DNA of 64,000 nt from positions 535,501 to 599,500 of the forward strand of contig JAPTHN010000100.1 of NCBI GenBank assembly GCA_026936325.1, in the 5' to 3' direction. The stretch is from Platynereis dumerilii. Lineage: Eukaryota > Annelida > Polychaeta > Phyllodocida > Nereididae. Below the pieces are notes generated by a model. It worked only from the letters and a program-made list of their open reading frames with translations. It was not told the DNA's origin and ran no database searches. Of the stretch, positions 48,430 to 60,749 are shown piece after piece. Both the position numbers and the translations under genes were made by a program. The stretch's first letter is position 1, and every line of letters starts with the position of its first letter.

Positions 48430-50738
48430 AGAACAAAAGCAATTTTCATGAAATATAATAGGCCCAAATTGTGGACAAGCCTAAAATAGTAGCTCAAATT
48501 ATTTTAGTCGCTTATCCATATACACGATACTCTATGAATTTGTAATGAGTGTGAAAACAAACGCATTCGCTGCATCAAATTTCGTGAAATGGAATATTTC
48601 ACCAAATTAAAATCACTTAACCAATCCAGGTAAACACCTCTGACACCAAATATCCAGATAATCATGGCTAGCTTCCCTCTGACATTTGTGATGTAATTGC
48701 CTGCACTCCTCACCTTTGTGCGAAATGGCCTGTCAGTTTTACACAACATCAATTTCCTTCAATTTACTGTAACAAATAGACTGACATATATCTTTGTTGA
48801 TTCTATGGTCTATGTAGTTGTACTGTTTCAGTGTAGATTTATTTGTCCATGTATACAGATATTGAGATTAACCAATTTTTTTTTTTTTAGGTTTACATTT
48901 ATTTTTCTGGAGACATCTTTACAGACATCAGAATATACATAGTTCATTTTTATTGAGTAATAAGTCCCTTGCTTCCTTATTTACCTTCCCCACTTCATTA
49001 GATCCTGAGTCTGTCATTACTCTTCCCCCTTTCTTGTTTGTATCATTTTCCTCCCTTTTCATTTCCTCATTATTCTTTCTTCAGAATTTCTTGATTAATT
49101 CCTTTCCACCAGTCCGCATTTTTCTGTTCTTTCTGCCTTCGCTCAAACCTATATCACAGTCTACCATTTTATCCTCCTAATTCCTCTTCCTCCTTTCTTT
49201 TCTTTCTTCCTTCCTTCACTCTACCCTCTTCTAGTCATCCTTCTTCCTCCGTCTCCTCCTTCCTCTCTTCCCACCCCTCTTCCCACCCCTCTTTCACCCC
49301 TTGTTCCTTCCTTTCTTCACTCCATCCTCTTCTCCCCCTGTCCCCTCCTCCTCTCCTTCTAGTACTTCCTCTCATTACAGCCCCTCCTCGCATGACTCTT
49401 ACCCTTTTTTGCTCCCCTTTCTCTCTTTCTTCCTCTCCTCCTTCCTCTCCTCCTACTTCCAGACCCCTTTTTTTTATTATATAGTATATCATAAATATAT
49501 TTTTTAACAATTTCTCATTTGCAAATGTCTTTTTGGTTCCCTCCTCCACTCACCTGTCTGTGGGCCAGACATTCATTAATAACTTATAGACTTTTTGATG
49601 CTTTTGTTCCAAGCAAAAATAGACCTACAGAAGCATATATAATGTGTTCAAGAAAGGATGGTATGACAGGTGCTTTTACAGCTATATTTTCAATATTTTA
49701 TGATGTAGAAATATTATGCAGTCTTGATTTACTGGAAGATAGGTCTATGGTTTGGTAAGAAGTTTTGTGATAATTTCCTACTTCTTGTCTTCCTTTTGTC
49801 CTTCCTTTCATCCCTCCTTTAGTCCTTCCTTTTCATCCTTCCTTTTGTCCTTCCTCACATCCTTCCTTTCATTCTTTTCATTCTTTTTTTCATCCTTCCT
49901 TTCTTACTTCCTTTCTTATTTCCTTCCTCACTTCCTTCTTTTCTTTTTCCCAATTTTGTTCCGTCTACAGACGGCATTTAGTTTAGTTGTTGCTCTCTTG
50001 GCTTTCAATCGCTGGGTCTGGATAGTCTGACCTCTTCCTTTCATATTTATCAAAATAGTGCTGGCATTCTTTACTTTAGGTCCCAACCAGTACCGTCTTG
50101 ATTAAATGCATGTGTAAGCTCAACCAGTATTGAATTTTATTTTGCAAGAGACACATATCGGGTCAATTAAATATCTCGTCAGGCAATAAGGTATTCCCAT
50201 ATCACCTCAACTTTAGTTTTGGATGTGGCTTGTGGCAGTTTTTTCAGTTTAGGCAAGCGAGATATTTCGCTGATATGAAAAAACATATGACAAAATACCA
50301 ATCTCATTTTGCTTCTGTAATCTTTACTTGTGAGGTCTCTTCGCCTCTATTTTCCCTGAATATATTTTTTCTTCTTTTTTTCCTGGTTTCTTAGCATCAC
50401 ACATCCAACTGTGATCAAAGACCTCTTTGCAGTCATACCAGTTTCTTTGAAGTTTGTCACGTGACTTTTTATTGTGGCCCGGATGTAAAAGGGTGTAAGA
50501 AAAAAATGGAGCTGGTATAAGCTCGATGAAAATAGGTGGAATCAGGGAAATGGTCTTGGAACACCATTATACAGCGCCGCCTGTAAGTAAGTGAAACGCA
50601 TGATATTGTGCCATTGCATCAATGCTAAACATCCTCAACCAAACTGCTTATGGAAGCATGAATTTTCATCCGATGAGAGGAAAACATATTGGGTCATAAA
50701 GGTCAATATGTGAGGCATGTGGGATAACAATGGCAGCC
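48430..50738. other. spacer with two further pyrimidine tracts
   Basis: No gene recognised. C/T-rich tracts lie at about 49180-49470 and 49790-49955 (the latter from CCTTCCTTT units). Their open frames are compositional. An 81-codon frame at 48697-48942 and a 79-codon frame at 49519-49758 have no recognisable features. Confidence 0.55.
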
Positions 50739-50891
50739 AATTTTCTCCGCTGTAGTCGGAGTTAGGTATGGGTTAAATTCTTTGATAAGTAAGTGAACCA
50801 CCCTTCCCTATGAAATAACATTGGGCCTGTGTTTCACTTACTTATCAAAGACTTTGACCCATACCTAACTCCAACTACAGCAAAGAAAATT
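50739..50891. repeat. 153-bp inverted repeat (hairpin)
   Basis: AATTTTCTCCGCTGTAGTCG at 50739 pairs with the end at 50891 through arms of about 61-64 bases. Inside, GATAAGTAAGTGAA mirrors TTCACTTACTTATC, around a loop of about 28 bases. No target duplication or terminal motif could be set, so it may be a MITE remnant or a local inverted duplication. Confidence 0.85.
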
Positions 50892-51027
50892 AGTTTTGTG
50901 TAATCATCACTCATTTTCTTTTGGCATTTACTTTGAGAATCGTTTCATGCAATGCATTACTCAACTTCTGGTAGCTTGGAAATGGAACACCAAGTTGCTC
51001 TGAAACCGTAAGCGAGATCCACATGTA

Positions 51028-51919
51028 GAGTGGGTCGGGGCAAAAAGCCCGGGTTAGGTGAGAGGCCCCCCCGGGGTTATATCTAAACTTACATTTTTGG
51101 TGCTTTTTCTTATTGATAGGATTGAAGCTAGAGGCTTTTCAGGTGACGTCACAAATTTTCAGGGCAAACAGCACCAAACCATAGAAGTAATTAAAGAAAC
51201 AAAAAAAAAGGTGCATGGTTTTTGTAACTTTGATTACTTCTTTGAAAGTGGTTGTCAGAAATAACTTTGGAAATTTTTAAAAGTGTAATGGATATCTGCA
51301 TTGCTTCCCTTTATGACCATTACATAAATATGATTTGGATCATATTTTTTGCATTTTAGCTCAAAATATAGAGGTCAAATTAAAATATGTGAATTTGGGG
51401 CGAGAGGCCCCACATGGTATGGGGCATGAGGCCCCCCTTCACTGAGGCCTCGAAGCTACTTCAGGAACCATTTCATAATGTGTACTTTACTTTAAATCTT
51501 GATAGAATAGCTAATTGAAATCGAAAAAATTTGGCCGAAATTAAAACAGGGTAAAAAATATTTAAAAATAAATGTATGAACAGAAAAATTCAGAAATTCA
51601 GAAAACGCCAATAGAATGCCTTAAAAATTATAGAACCCCAAGCAATAACTTTCAAGCTGAATGCACTCGCAAAAAATATTTTCCATAGCATTAAAATAGG
51701 GGGGCTTCTTGCCCGATGGGTGGGGTAAGAAGGCCATTTTATATTTTTTACAAAAGGGGCTGTAACTCCTTTATTAAAATTGGTAGACATTTGTTTCACT
51801 AATTATAAGTAGAGTCAAGTGATCCCTTCCTGACAACATAAGCATTTAAATAATTGACCACAAAAAGTAGGTCAAATCGCACCTCGAAGTTAAGGGGGGC
51901 TGCATGCCCCGCGCTACTC
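51028..51919. mobile_element. MITE-like element, G/C-rich ends, TA flanks
   Basis: An 892-bp element. Left end GAGTGGGTCGGGGCAAAAAG and, reverse-complemented, right end GAGTAGCGCGGGGCATGCAG. TA flanks it at 51026-51027 and 51920-51921. GAGAGGCCCC / GGGGCATGAGGCCCCC type motifs recur inside in both directions (51060, 51400, 51425, 51700). The G-rich ends with TA flanks recall the element at 35172 without being alignable to it. No protein encoded. Confidence 0.7.
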
Positions 51920-52005
51920 TATCATAAGATAATTCACATGTTGAGGATTCCTTACTTCTTTTGATATAATCAACATTTCTGGGTCAAAATCTGATCGATC
52001 TAATA

Positions 52006-52137
52006 CCGTAAAATTTGAAATTTTGAGTAGGCTTAAATGATTGAGTGAGATGGTTGCACAATTCCTTTGAGCTAACATAGCTTGTTGTTTTAAGTTATGA
52101 TTATCTGTCCATTGTCAAAATTTGAAATTTTACAGTG
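52006..52137. mobile_element. small MITE-like element, ends GTAAAATTT
   Basis: About 132 bp between TA dinucleotides (52004-52005, 52138-52139). CCGTAAAATTTGAAATTTTG on the left mirrors CAAAATTTGAAATTTTACAG on the right, allowing a two-base gap at the end. Short palindromic AT-rich arms make chance similarity possible. Confidence 0.45.
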
Positions 52138-52139
52138 TA

Positions 52140-53116
52140 CCCTAAATACTTACCCAGTGGATAGACAACTGAACATGATTGACCACAAACTTCCATTTTA
52201 CTGACACAAACTACAAAATATCTGGTTGTATGCTATGTACAAGAAAAAAATAACTTTCCCCAATCCCCCAAAGAAAAAGTAGGAAATATATAATATAAAA
52301 AAGGGAGAGAAAAAAAAGAGGTTGCATTATCAGTATTTGCACCTATCACTAATCTGACATGACCTGCTGGGCCTGTGATGAAGAGTACTCTAAGCCAATA
52401 ACACTTCTTCTGGATGCCAAAATCCTTTTACATGACCAATTCTGTTGGCATCCACTGGGAGATCTTTACTCCACCCTCTATTTTATCTACCTGTGTGCAC
52501 ATCACATGCATGCAGGTATCTACGGGTGTTCTGCAGATATTTTGCAGACACCTAGAATTATTATATGATGCATGTGATTTTTAAAGGGAGAGGTAGCTAA
52601 TTAAGGCCAAGATGACTAATTTGATTCCTAACTTTCAATCTGATTTTTTCTCTGGGATCTCCTAAAATTTTAGAGATGGACAAGATTCTAACACTTCTCT
52701 AATACACTGTTATAGTTAAGCAGCATTTATAAATCACAACTTGAACTCTTTTGATCATACGCTGAAAATATCATTTCTCGTTTGAAACATCTTACATACA
52801 AATCTGTAGGGCAATCGGTTTTTGAGAATGTCAAAAATGTGGAAAATGTGGAAAATACATGTATGTTTTATTCACTTGCAAATTCTTGTATGAAACCCCA
52901 CAACCCCAAAGTGCCACCAAATATTATTTGTTTTGGCCAGTAGATGACCTCAAACTGCTCCATGACATTTTGTATGTTACATCAACAGCATAGGAGGTCA
53001 TAGTATTGACAGAGGCTGAGTAATAGGCCTTGGGTTGGGTGGCCTATTTGATGAAGGGACATGATGCTTTGTCAATACTAGTGATGCAAGGTCCCTCTTA
53101 TTCTTAGAGTTAACAA

Positions 53117-53117
<1 letters not shown>
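52140..53117. other. spacer without recognised feature
   Basis: No gene, box pair or repeat seen apart from short A-rich runs. Confidence 0.5.
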
Positions 53118-53203
<86 letters not shown>

Positions 53204-53395
53204 GCCTTTCTAGATCTCTCTCTCTGTATATATATATATATATATCTATCTGTCCATCCATCTATCTATCTGTCTTTCTGCCTTTTTACATCTGTCTGTC
53301 TGATATCTATATCTATATGCCTATCTATCTATCTATCTCTCTATCTATCTATCTATCTATCTTTCTATCTATCTATCTGTCTGTCTCTTTTTATA
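53118..53395 (+). repeat. (TATC)n microsatellite and derived tract
   Basis: About 21 perfect TATC units from 53118 to 53203, then a (TA)n run (about 53227-53244) and degenerate TATC/TGTC/TTTC units to about 53395. TATC is also the tail of the family-2 SINE at 28159, so it may have grown from a SINE tail; no SINE body is visible next to it. Confidence 0.93.
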
Positions 53396-54514
53396 TCTGT
53401 CAAATGGCTCTGTGTGTCTGTCTGTCTTTCTGTCTGCAATGCAATATGTCAAACTGTCAAACCATCGATCAATTTGTCAATCTTTAGATATATCTCAGCA
53501 TTTTAAGTAACACAAGCCTGGCTTTTTAATTTCAATGTATGATACTTTCAGTGGATAATACTATTGATACTTACTGGGAAAATAGAGTAATGTCTAAAGC
53601 CTGACGAATAGTAGCTGTGAAGGAAGGAAATATATTGGATATTGGCCATTGGCTAAGGCCATATAGTGAAGATGCAATTGGTGTTAAAGCCACCTTATTG
53701 CTGGAAGAAATATAGCATGCCTGATGTGTAGTGCTGCATTGACTTGACTGCTGCCAATGGCTCTGTGGTTGCCTGCTATGCTGCTGGTGCTGGTGCTGTG
53801 AGCCTTTGAGTAGCAGGCAGCAAAGACAGCTCTAACAGCAGAGAGCTGTAGCTGCTCAGCTGCTCTGCTGCCTTTAGCCAACAGCCTCAGCATCAAGCCT
53901 CCATCAGCTAGCAGCAGCCACAGTTTGTTATGGAGCTGCTCTGAATACATCAAGCAATATTATGCTCTAAAATGTCTGAAAATGCTCTGATATGGCTGAT
54001 ATCATGCTCTAATATAATGTTGATATCAGTGGTATAGTGTCTACCGTGATATTACTATGGATGTAGCTGTGGACAGTGGGCAACAACAATAGTTCAAGTG
54101 ATATACCTTGTTTGATACCATGTCACCACGAAATATCCACTGCACACAACATTGGAGTATAGAGTAATGCTGTGTTTTGTTTCCCACAACATGGAATAGC
54201 CGGAATACCATGCAGTGATCCACTTAACAACACTATTTCTCTTGGATATATAGGACGCCTGATATATGTGTTGTTTTGGAGCTGCCCTGAAATATTGGAA
54301 TGCCACAAATATATCTCAACAGCAACATTAGATTATTACATGGCATGGAGCACTGAAGCAGTGGCATTGAACTGCATGGTTCCTGATCTGGAGAACACTG
54401 TAGTAATGAGCTTGCCACTTGACTCGGTGAGTATCAGCCCTGTTTTCACATCTTATCAGATTGCTAACAAAGTAAATCAATGGCTTGATTACTTGCACAA
54501 CAATGTAAAGGATA
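53396..54514. other. spacer; CTG-rich patch, 132-codon frame
   Basis: A CTG/CAG-rich patch (53750-53940) gives a Leu/Ala-rich frame on the minus strand that I judge compositional. A 132-codon plus-strand frame runs 54172-54570 into the following tandem repeat. It has no domain I recognise and no splice or promoter context, so it is not annotated as a gene. Confidence 0.45.
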
Positions 54515-55120
54515 GATTGTTGCACAAAATAGCACAGCCTGGAGTTGTCTGTTTGATAGAAAACATGTAAATCTCAACTTCAGCCTCTACTTAGCTCTGC
54601 CTGTTCAATATAGAGATTGACATTTTAAAATAAAGTGACATATCCTTCACAAAATAATAAATAAAAGATTGTTACACAAAATAGCAGGCTCAACACACAG
54701 GAGTGGTCTGTGTGATAGAAAACCTGTCAATCTCAACTAAAGTCTCTACTTAGTTCTAGCTGCTCTATATGGAGACTGTTATATTTAAAAATAAAGTGAC
54801 GTTATCCTTCACAAAATGATAAAATGAAAGGTTGTTTCACAAAATAAGCAGGTCCAACAGTGAGTTGTCTATGACAGAAAACATGTAAATCTCAACTACA
54901 GTCTCTGCCTGCTCAATGTAGAGATTGACATTTAAAAATAAAGTGACATATCCTTCACAAAATAGTAAAATGAAAGATTGTTTCACAAAATAGCAGGTCC
55001 AACAGTGAGTTGTGTGTGACAGGAAACTTGTTAATCTCAAATATGGTTTCTACCTGCTCAATACAGATTCTGAAGCTTGAAAAGATTGACATTTACAAAT
55101 AATGTGACGTGTCCCTCAGA
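54515..55120 (+). repeat. ~150-bp tandem repeat, four copies
   Basis: Copies start near 54515, 54667, 54830 and 54976. Shared sequence includes TTGTTTCACAAAATAGCAGG, a GACAGAAAACATGTAAATCT stretch, GTCTCTGCCTGCTCAAT, then AAATAAAGTGACATATCCTT. Neighbouring copies differ by small indels, giving periods of 152, 163 and 146 bp. The last copy is the most altered. No frame persists across units. Confidence 0.92.
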
Positions 55121-55885
55121 TGTTGATGGATCATTTTATGTGATGTATATTATTTGACCTGTCATCTTTGTAGATTTAATTTTCATTCTTATTTGTATCA
55201 CTTTTTTGAACTAACATCAATGATGAATTGGAGGTGTCAAGACCCATACTGTCCGACAGCATAATGAAAATATATTATGTAAGAAATATAATTCAGATGT
55301 TTCTCTTGCTTTTGTTGGAAATTATGGTAAGACCTGATGTAGGTTATACCTTAGCCAAATAATTGAGGTTTATGAGCCTCAATAGTTATACTTATTGGGA
55401 AGAATATGTTGGTTATTATTTTTATCAGCGTCAATTTTGAACGAAGATGTATATGGTTATTTGTTACTTTCAGTATAAATGTACCTTTTTTGCATTTGCT
55501 TAACCAAGCAGAGTTTTAGAGCTAATAGTTTCATATCTATTGTAACTTCAATTTATTTACAGAGGGGATTATATGAAATATATCCTTTCAGTGAGAATCC
55601 AACTTCAACATTTTGAGCTGTGACAGGTCTCATTCTGCAAAATACAAGTTTCTAAAAGGAGTCACGTCTCCATAACCTCAAGTAGCAAAAGTAGAAAAAA
55701 CTATGACTGTGTCAAGGAGAAATGTGGAGAGTCATTTTGTGGAGGACTCTTGTGTTACAAGTATACTTATTTGGTAAAAAAGCGGATAATGTGGCTATGT
55801 GAAGGAGTTGATGTTATTTCTTTCTGGGGAGTTAAATTGTCACTTGCTTGTGGACCCTGATTGTTTCAGTTGACAGATTGCTGTA
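55121..55885. other. spacer without recognised feature
   Basis: No gene or repeat seen. Confidence 0.45.
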
Positions 55886-56052
55886 CAGTGGTCCCTATAT
55901 TATAAGACCCCCCCCCCCTTCTGTGGTCATGAAGTGGTCTCTTGTGAGGGTGCAGTCTCTCGTGGGGGTGCAAAATGTACTAAAAATACTACTTAGTGGG
56001 GAAGGAAGGTGGTCACATAAGGCAAGTCGGTCTTACAACACCGGTACCACTA
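55886..56052. mobile_element. pogo/Tigger-like MITE
   Basis: A 167-bp element with left end CAGTGGTCCCTATATTATAA and reverse-complemented right end TAGTGGTACCGGTGTTGTAA, then GAC on both. TA flanks both sides (55884-55885, 56053-56054). CAGTGG-type ends with ATAAGACC-like subterminal sequence and TA duplication are usual for pogo/Tigger non-autonomous elements. A C11 run lies near the left end. Confidence 0.75.
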
Positions 56053-56750
56053 TATTAGGTAAATGACAAGTTTGAAATTTTAATGACAATATTACAACAT
56101 TGAATAATGGAGTCATATGATTACAAAGCTGATTGTTACCAAGATATAATTTGTATTCTATCTCTAATAAGCCAGTGATTGGTCAGTTGCCCCAGCTTGG
56201 ACATGAAGCTGAGAGCATGGTATCTTGTTGCTCAATCATTTTGCTGGACTCAAATTAAACTTTGTCTTTCTTACCATCAATTGTAAGAACTTTGAATTAA
56301 GATCCATATTCATACTAGTTTCATAGACTGCAATGTTTGCTGGAACGAACATGACTGTACACTCCATTACATATATGCTATATGAGGTGTACTGGTAATC
56401 CATTAACTGGATGGAATAGCTTCAGAAGATGGCATTTAAGATGTAAGCCTTCGTCTCTCTAAGGAATAGCCACTGGGCAGTCTGCTGTTGTATATATTCC
56501 ATTTCCCATAGCAGACAGTTATGTCTACAGTGTCTATACAATAGGAATTGTCTGCAGTCATGGCATAGGATATTCTGTCTTGTGTATGTCATACAATGCC
56601 CATTGTAAAAAATGTTTGGTAATTTTGTACAGTAAATTTCTATGAAAATTAACGATATTTTGCTCCTATTTCTTCACATGATGTGGATTTGAGTAGATCA
56701 TATAAATTTGGTATATTGATGACAGTCTTGTTGTCTATATTGGTAGAAAG
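56053..56750. other. spacer without recognised feature
   Basis: No gene or repeat seen. Confidence 0.45.
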
Positions 56751-57017
56751 CAGGTCTTCGAAGTTGGGTAATGAGTGAATTAACCGACCTTGACTCCCGA
56801 CATCCTGACTCCTTTGGCCAAAGAAGTCATTCGCTTTCTGAAAAGCAACTTCGACTCGACTCCTTAGGTCTCCTGAAATACAACTCCAATTCCTAACTCC
56901 ACTTATGGCCTTTTTTGCAAACAAAAATGGTTAACAGGGAACTTTGTCTCAGACTCCGACTCTGACTCCACCCAAAAACCTCCGACTCCTTACTCCGACT
57001 CCAACTCCAAAGCTCTG
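56751..57017. mobile_element. hAT-like MITE with GACTCC repeats
   Basis: Left end CAGGTCTTCGAAGTTGG and reverse-complemented right end CAGAGCTTTGGAGTTGG match at most positions. Near the right end, (T/C)CCGACTC units repeat about seven times (56955-57010), a subterminal pattern of GGAGTCGGAGTC type known from many invertebrate hAT-like elements. Flanks GTAGAAAG and GACAAAAA show only a weak 8-bp match, so the target duplication is worn or wrongly placed. Confidence 0.55.
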
Positions 57018-57039
57018 GACAAAAAAATGCTGGAGAATG

Positions 57040-57235
57040 GAGTAAGTTCGGGTGGTAACACTCTGTGTTTCCAATCGCTCAATCGTAGGTTTGATTCCAG
57101 GTCTGATCGGGTCACCCGTACCTTGGTTGGACAGCAGTTTCAGTCATCCTTCACCTCCTTACTATGTTTTCCTCCTGTCCTACAGTGCAGAAATACAGGA
57201 CATAGCCCCAAGGAGCCACAATCCATTATCTGAAA
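57040..57235 (+). mobile_element. family-1 tRNA-derived SINE
   Basis: The head is degenerate: GTGGTAACACTCTGTGTTTC.. and the B-box-like GGTTTGATTCCAG. The body follows the family: GGGTCACCCGTACCTTGGTT, GGACAGCAGTTTCAGTCATC, CTTACTATGTTTTCCTCCTG, then ATAGCCCCAAGGAGCCACAA. Three of its blocks line up with the copies at 27985 and 29638. Confidence 0.78.
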
Positions 57236-57573
57236 GTTCTAAATACCCATCATCTTCGATACACAATTCAACACCACCTCCACATACTTTTCTGCAGAAA
57301 TATTTTTACAGTTTATGTCTTGGTATAATCAGGTTTGATAAGCTGGAGCAGTGCACTGGCTGACAGATGAGCAAGCTTGGACTGCAATGCAGGAGAGCTT
57401 TAAAAGGATTGAGAAAATCAATAAATTCACACAGAGAAACCTGCTTCCATATACTTGGTGCTCTCCCAGTTAGTATCATCACACTCCTGGTGTCACTGCC
57501 ATTTATTATGGCTGTAAGTAGGATTAGAAGATAGATGGGTAGGGAGTTAAAGAGGGGGATTGGTAGGATGGTT

Positions 57574-57680
57574 GGTAGATAGATAGATAGCAAGATAGAT
57601 ATGCAGTTTAGTAGATAAATCGATAGATAGATAGATAGATAGGTAGATAGGTAGATAGGTAGATAGACAGATAGATGGAC

Positions 57681-57749
<69 letters not shown>

Positions 57750-57805
57750 TATAGACAGGTAGATAGTTAGATAGATAGATAGATAGATAGATAGGGAGAT
57801 AGGGA
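57574..57805 (+). repeat. (GATA)n microsatellite
   Basis: Imperfect GATA array with about 17 perfect units at 57681-57747, interrupted by GACA, GGTA and GATATATA units. The minus-strand frame of Ile-Tyr-Leu-Ser repeats is a by-product. Confidence 0.93.
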
Positions 57806-58254
57806 GAATTGTGGATAGAGAGACAGTATATGTTGACATTGGAGACAGATCGGTCAATTACACGGAGAGACAGATTAATAGGAAAACCAATCGATACATA
57901 CATTTTAAATACATTGATGGATGGACATTGATAAAGCAATACTCAAAATAAGAAATATGTAGAAATACAGGACATTCAGTCCAATCTATCAGTTTGTCAT
58001 ACTACATACCAGCCCCTGTATCTGCTCACAATAATGTACACGTATGTAACGAGATAGGTACTCTCCTTAAGATGGAGCCTTCTTGCTTCTTTCTTGTCTT
58101 ACATCATGGAGAGGTTGGTAGTCTACAGTTAACAAGCAGGCTAGATACTCATTTGGAGCAGCTTCCATGGGTATTAAGGCATTAAAGCAATCTAGACCTG
58201 CCCCAGAATCTCTGGCACCTCTGGTTCCTAGAAAATCGATAGCTAAAAGTAATA

Positions 58255-58365
58255 TATATGGAATACTGCAGTTTTGGAGCTATGGTTTGGAGTCCTTATG
58301 CTTTGGGGACAAAAAGGTTGTTATAGATATAGACTCTATATGCCATGTGAGGAGAAGGAGATGAG
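58255..58365 (+). repeat. direct repeat, left copy
   Basis: GGTTTGGAGTCCTTATGCTT at 58284 starts a 37-bp stretch identical to 62769-62805. Similarity extends left (ATATGGAATACTGCAG..TTTTGGAGCTA) and right (ATATAG..ATG, GGAGAAG). The right copy has an extra insertion of about 27 bases that contains part of the outer inverted arm. Confidence 0.88.
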
Positions 58366-58855
58366 ATATAGTCAGGGAGATATCTCAAAAAAGAGGCTTA
58401 TTTCTTGTACAGGTCTTACTCATGAGAGCACCACTTGAATTTGGTACCGATGGAAAGAGGACACTTTGGAGTTTCAGAAACCATGGTTTTCACATTTCAA
58501 AGGTGGTAGGTTTTCTTTCTGGGAGGGGTAAAGGTCAACGACCTCTTGATTTTACAGTCTTTTAATGAAAGATGCATTTTCTTCATGTTTTCAGCACAAC
58601 TTTTCAAGTGTTTTACATATTTATTTCAAACTCACCAAAAGTGAAGATGATTTCACGTTATTTGGGTCACTAATTTAAAAAATGCACTTTGACCTATTTT
58701 TGGGGTCAACAAAGTTGATAAATATAGAAAATTTCACTCAAAATAGCTGTATGTACTTCAATATGTTATTGTCATGCCCAAAATATTAAATAAATCAAGA
58801 TAATTTCTCATGCACCAGGAAGTCACATGGGCTAGCATTACATATGTTGGGAAAT

Positions 58856-60706
58856 TTTGGTTGCTATGGATACATGTTACCTATAGGGAGGGGTAAAGCT
58901 CAAAACTGCACCGTCCATTTTTGGGCAAAATTTATATTCATTTATGGGACAATTTCCATATCATTTGTTTTTGCTGTTCATGGACGTGCCTCATTATGAA
59001 CAAATACCATTCCAAATTATTGGTCAAACAAATATTCTATGAATAAATATCAAAACATCGGTTGCCATAGAAGGTGTGAAATCTGAAACCTCGCTCTCTG
59101 TTTTTGGACAAAATTTGCCTTCATTTATAGCACAATTTCCAAATCATTTGGTTTTCTTGTCTATATAAGCAATATTATTAGGAGATACCATCCCTATTTA
59201 CTGCTCTCGCAAATATTGGATAAATATATATTTTAAAATATTGGTTGCTATGGATACCTGCTAGCCATAAAAGGGGTAAATCTCTGAACGTCACCCACCA
59301 TTTTCGGCAAAATTCACCTTGATTTACAGCATCATTTCCACATCATTTGCTTTTCTGTTTATGAATATGCCCTATTATGTAGAAATACTATTTCAAATTA
59401 CAAATCAAACAAATAGTCAACTAATATATAGCAAAATATGGGTTATTATGGATAATTGTTAGCCAAAGAAGGGAAAAAATCTGAAGCCTCACCCTCTGTT
59501 TAAGGCCGTAATTTACCTTCATTAATGGTACAATTTCCATATCATTTGTTCTTCTGTTTATGGATATGCTATGTTAAATACCATTGTTATTTACTTCTCA
59601 GACAAATATTCAATTAATATATTATTAAAATATTGGTTGCTTGCCCTCTGTTTTTGGGCAAAATCAGTCTTCGTTTATAACACAACTTCCACATAATTTA
59701 TTAATCTGTTTATGGATATGCCATGTTTTGAGGAAATACCCCTCATTTACTGCTCAAAAATAAATATGGGTTCCTTCAAATATTCTATGAATATACATTG
59801 TTTGCTGTAGATACCTGTTTGCCATAGAAGGTGTGAAATCTGAAACCTACGTCTCTGGTTTTGGGCAAAATTTACCTTCATTTATAGCACAATTTCTGTA
59901 TCATTAGTTTCACCTTTTCATGGTATTTCCTATTATTAGGAAATACCATCCTTATTTACTGCTCTCACTGATACTTAATAAATAGATAAATATATTTATA
60001 TATATATATCAAAATATTGGTTTCCAGGGATACCTGTTAGCCAGAGAAGGGGTGAAATATGAAACCTCGCCTTCTGTATTTGGGCAAAATGTTTCCTTAT
60101 TTGCCAGTGGCACAATTTCCACATCATTTGTTTATTCTCTTTATGGATATGCCTCATTATGAGGGAATACCATTGATATTTACTGCTTACACAACTATTC
60201 AATAAATATACCAAAATCCCGGTTGCTATTGACACCTGTTGCAGTGGGCATTACCCATAGGATGGGTGAAAACTGAAATCTCACCCTCCATTTTTGGGGA
60301 TAATTTACCTTCCTTTATGGCACAATTTCCACATCTCTTGCTTTTCCGCTCACATATGCCACATTTTGAGGAAATACCATCATTGATTGTTGTTACACAA
60401 ATATTCAATCAATATATATTTCTAAACTTTGTTTGCTTTTGACACTTGCCACCCATAGAATGAGTAAAAGTTGAAACTTTGCCTAAATTTTTCGGGGAAG
60501 TTTACCTTCATTTATGATTCAATTTCAATGTCTTTTGCCTCTTCTGTTCCTAGACATATCACATTATTAGTGAATACCATCCCAATTACAGGTCACCCCA
60601 AATATTCAGTGAATATAAAAATTTTTGGTTACCATGGAAACCTGTCACTCACAGGTGGAGATTTTAATTTAAAAGCTCGCCCTCAGTTTTGGGCGAAATC
60701 ACAACA
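58856..60706 (+). repeat. left arm: ten ~200-bp tandem units
   Basis: Each unit begins near GGTTGCTATGGATACCTGTT (58859, 59058, 59242, 59443, 59635, 59805, 60019, 60220, 60430, 60627). It continues with GGGTGAAATCTGAAACCTC, GGGCAAAATTTACCTTCATT, TGGCACAATTTCC, CATCATTTG.., TATGGATATGCC and an AAATATTCAATAAATATAT end. The unit at 59635 lacks its first 30 bases and the last is cut off at the centre of the inverted repeat. Confidence 0.93.
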
Positions 60707-60749
60707 TATATGCCAATATAGATAGATATTGTAAGTGCATTATGCGCAA

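Noticed and set aside
53684-53953. Leu/Ala-rich minus-strand frame in a CTG/CAG patch
   Set aside because: Compositional; the CAG/CTG units are irregular and no domain is seen.
54172-54570. 132-codon plus-strand frame
   Set aside because: No recognisable domain, runs into a tandem repeat, and no splice or promoter context.
53118-57805. CRISPR-like regular repeats
   Set aside because: The TATC, GATA and 150-bp repeats are simple or plain tandem repeats without unique spacers, in eukaryotic DNA.
57306-57939. Long minus-strand frames of 183 and 130 codons
   Set aside because: They are Ile-Tyr-Leu-Ser repeats read from the GATA microsatellite.
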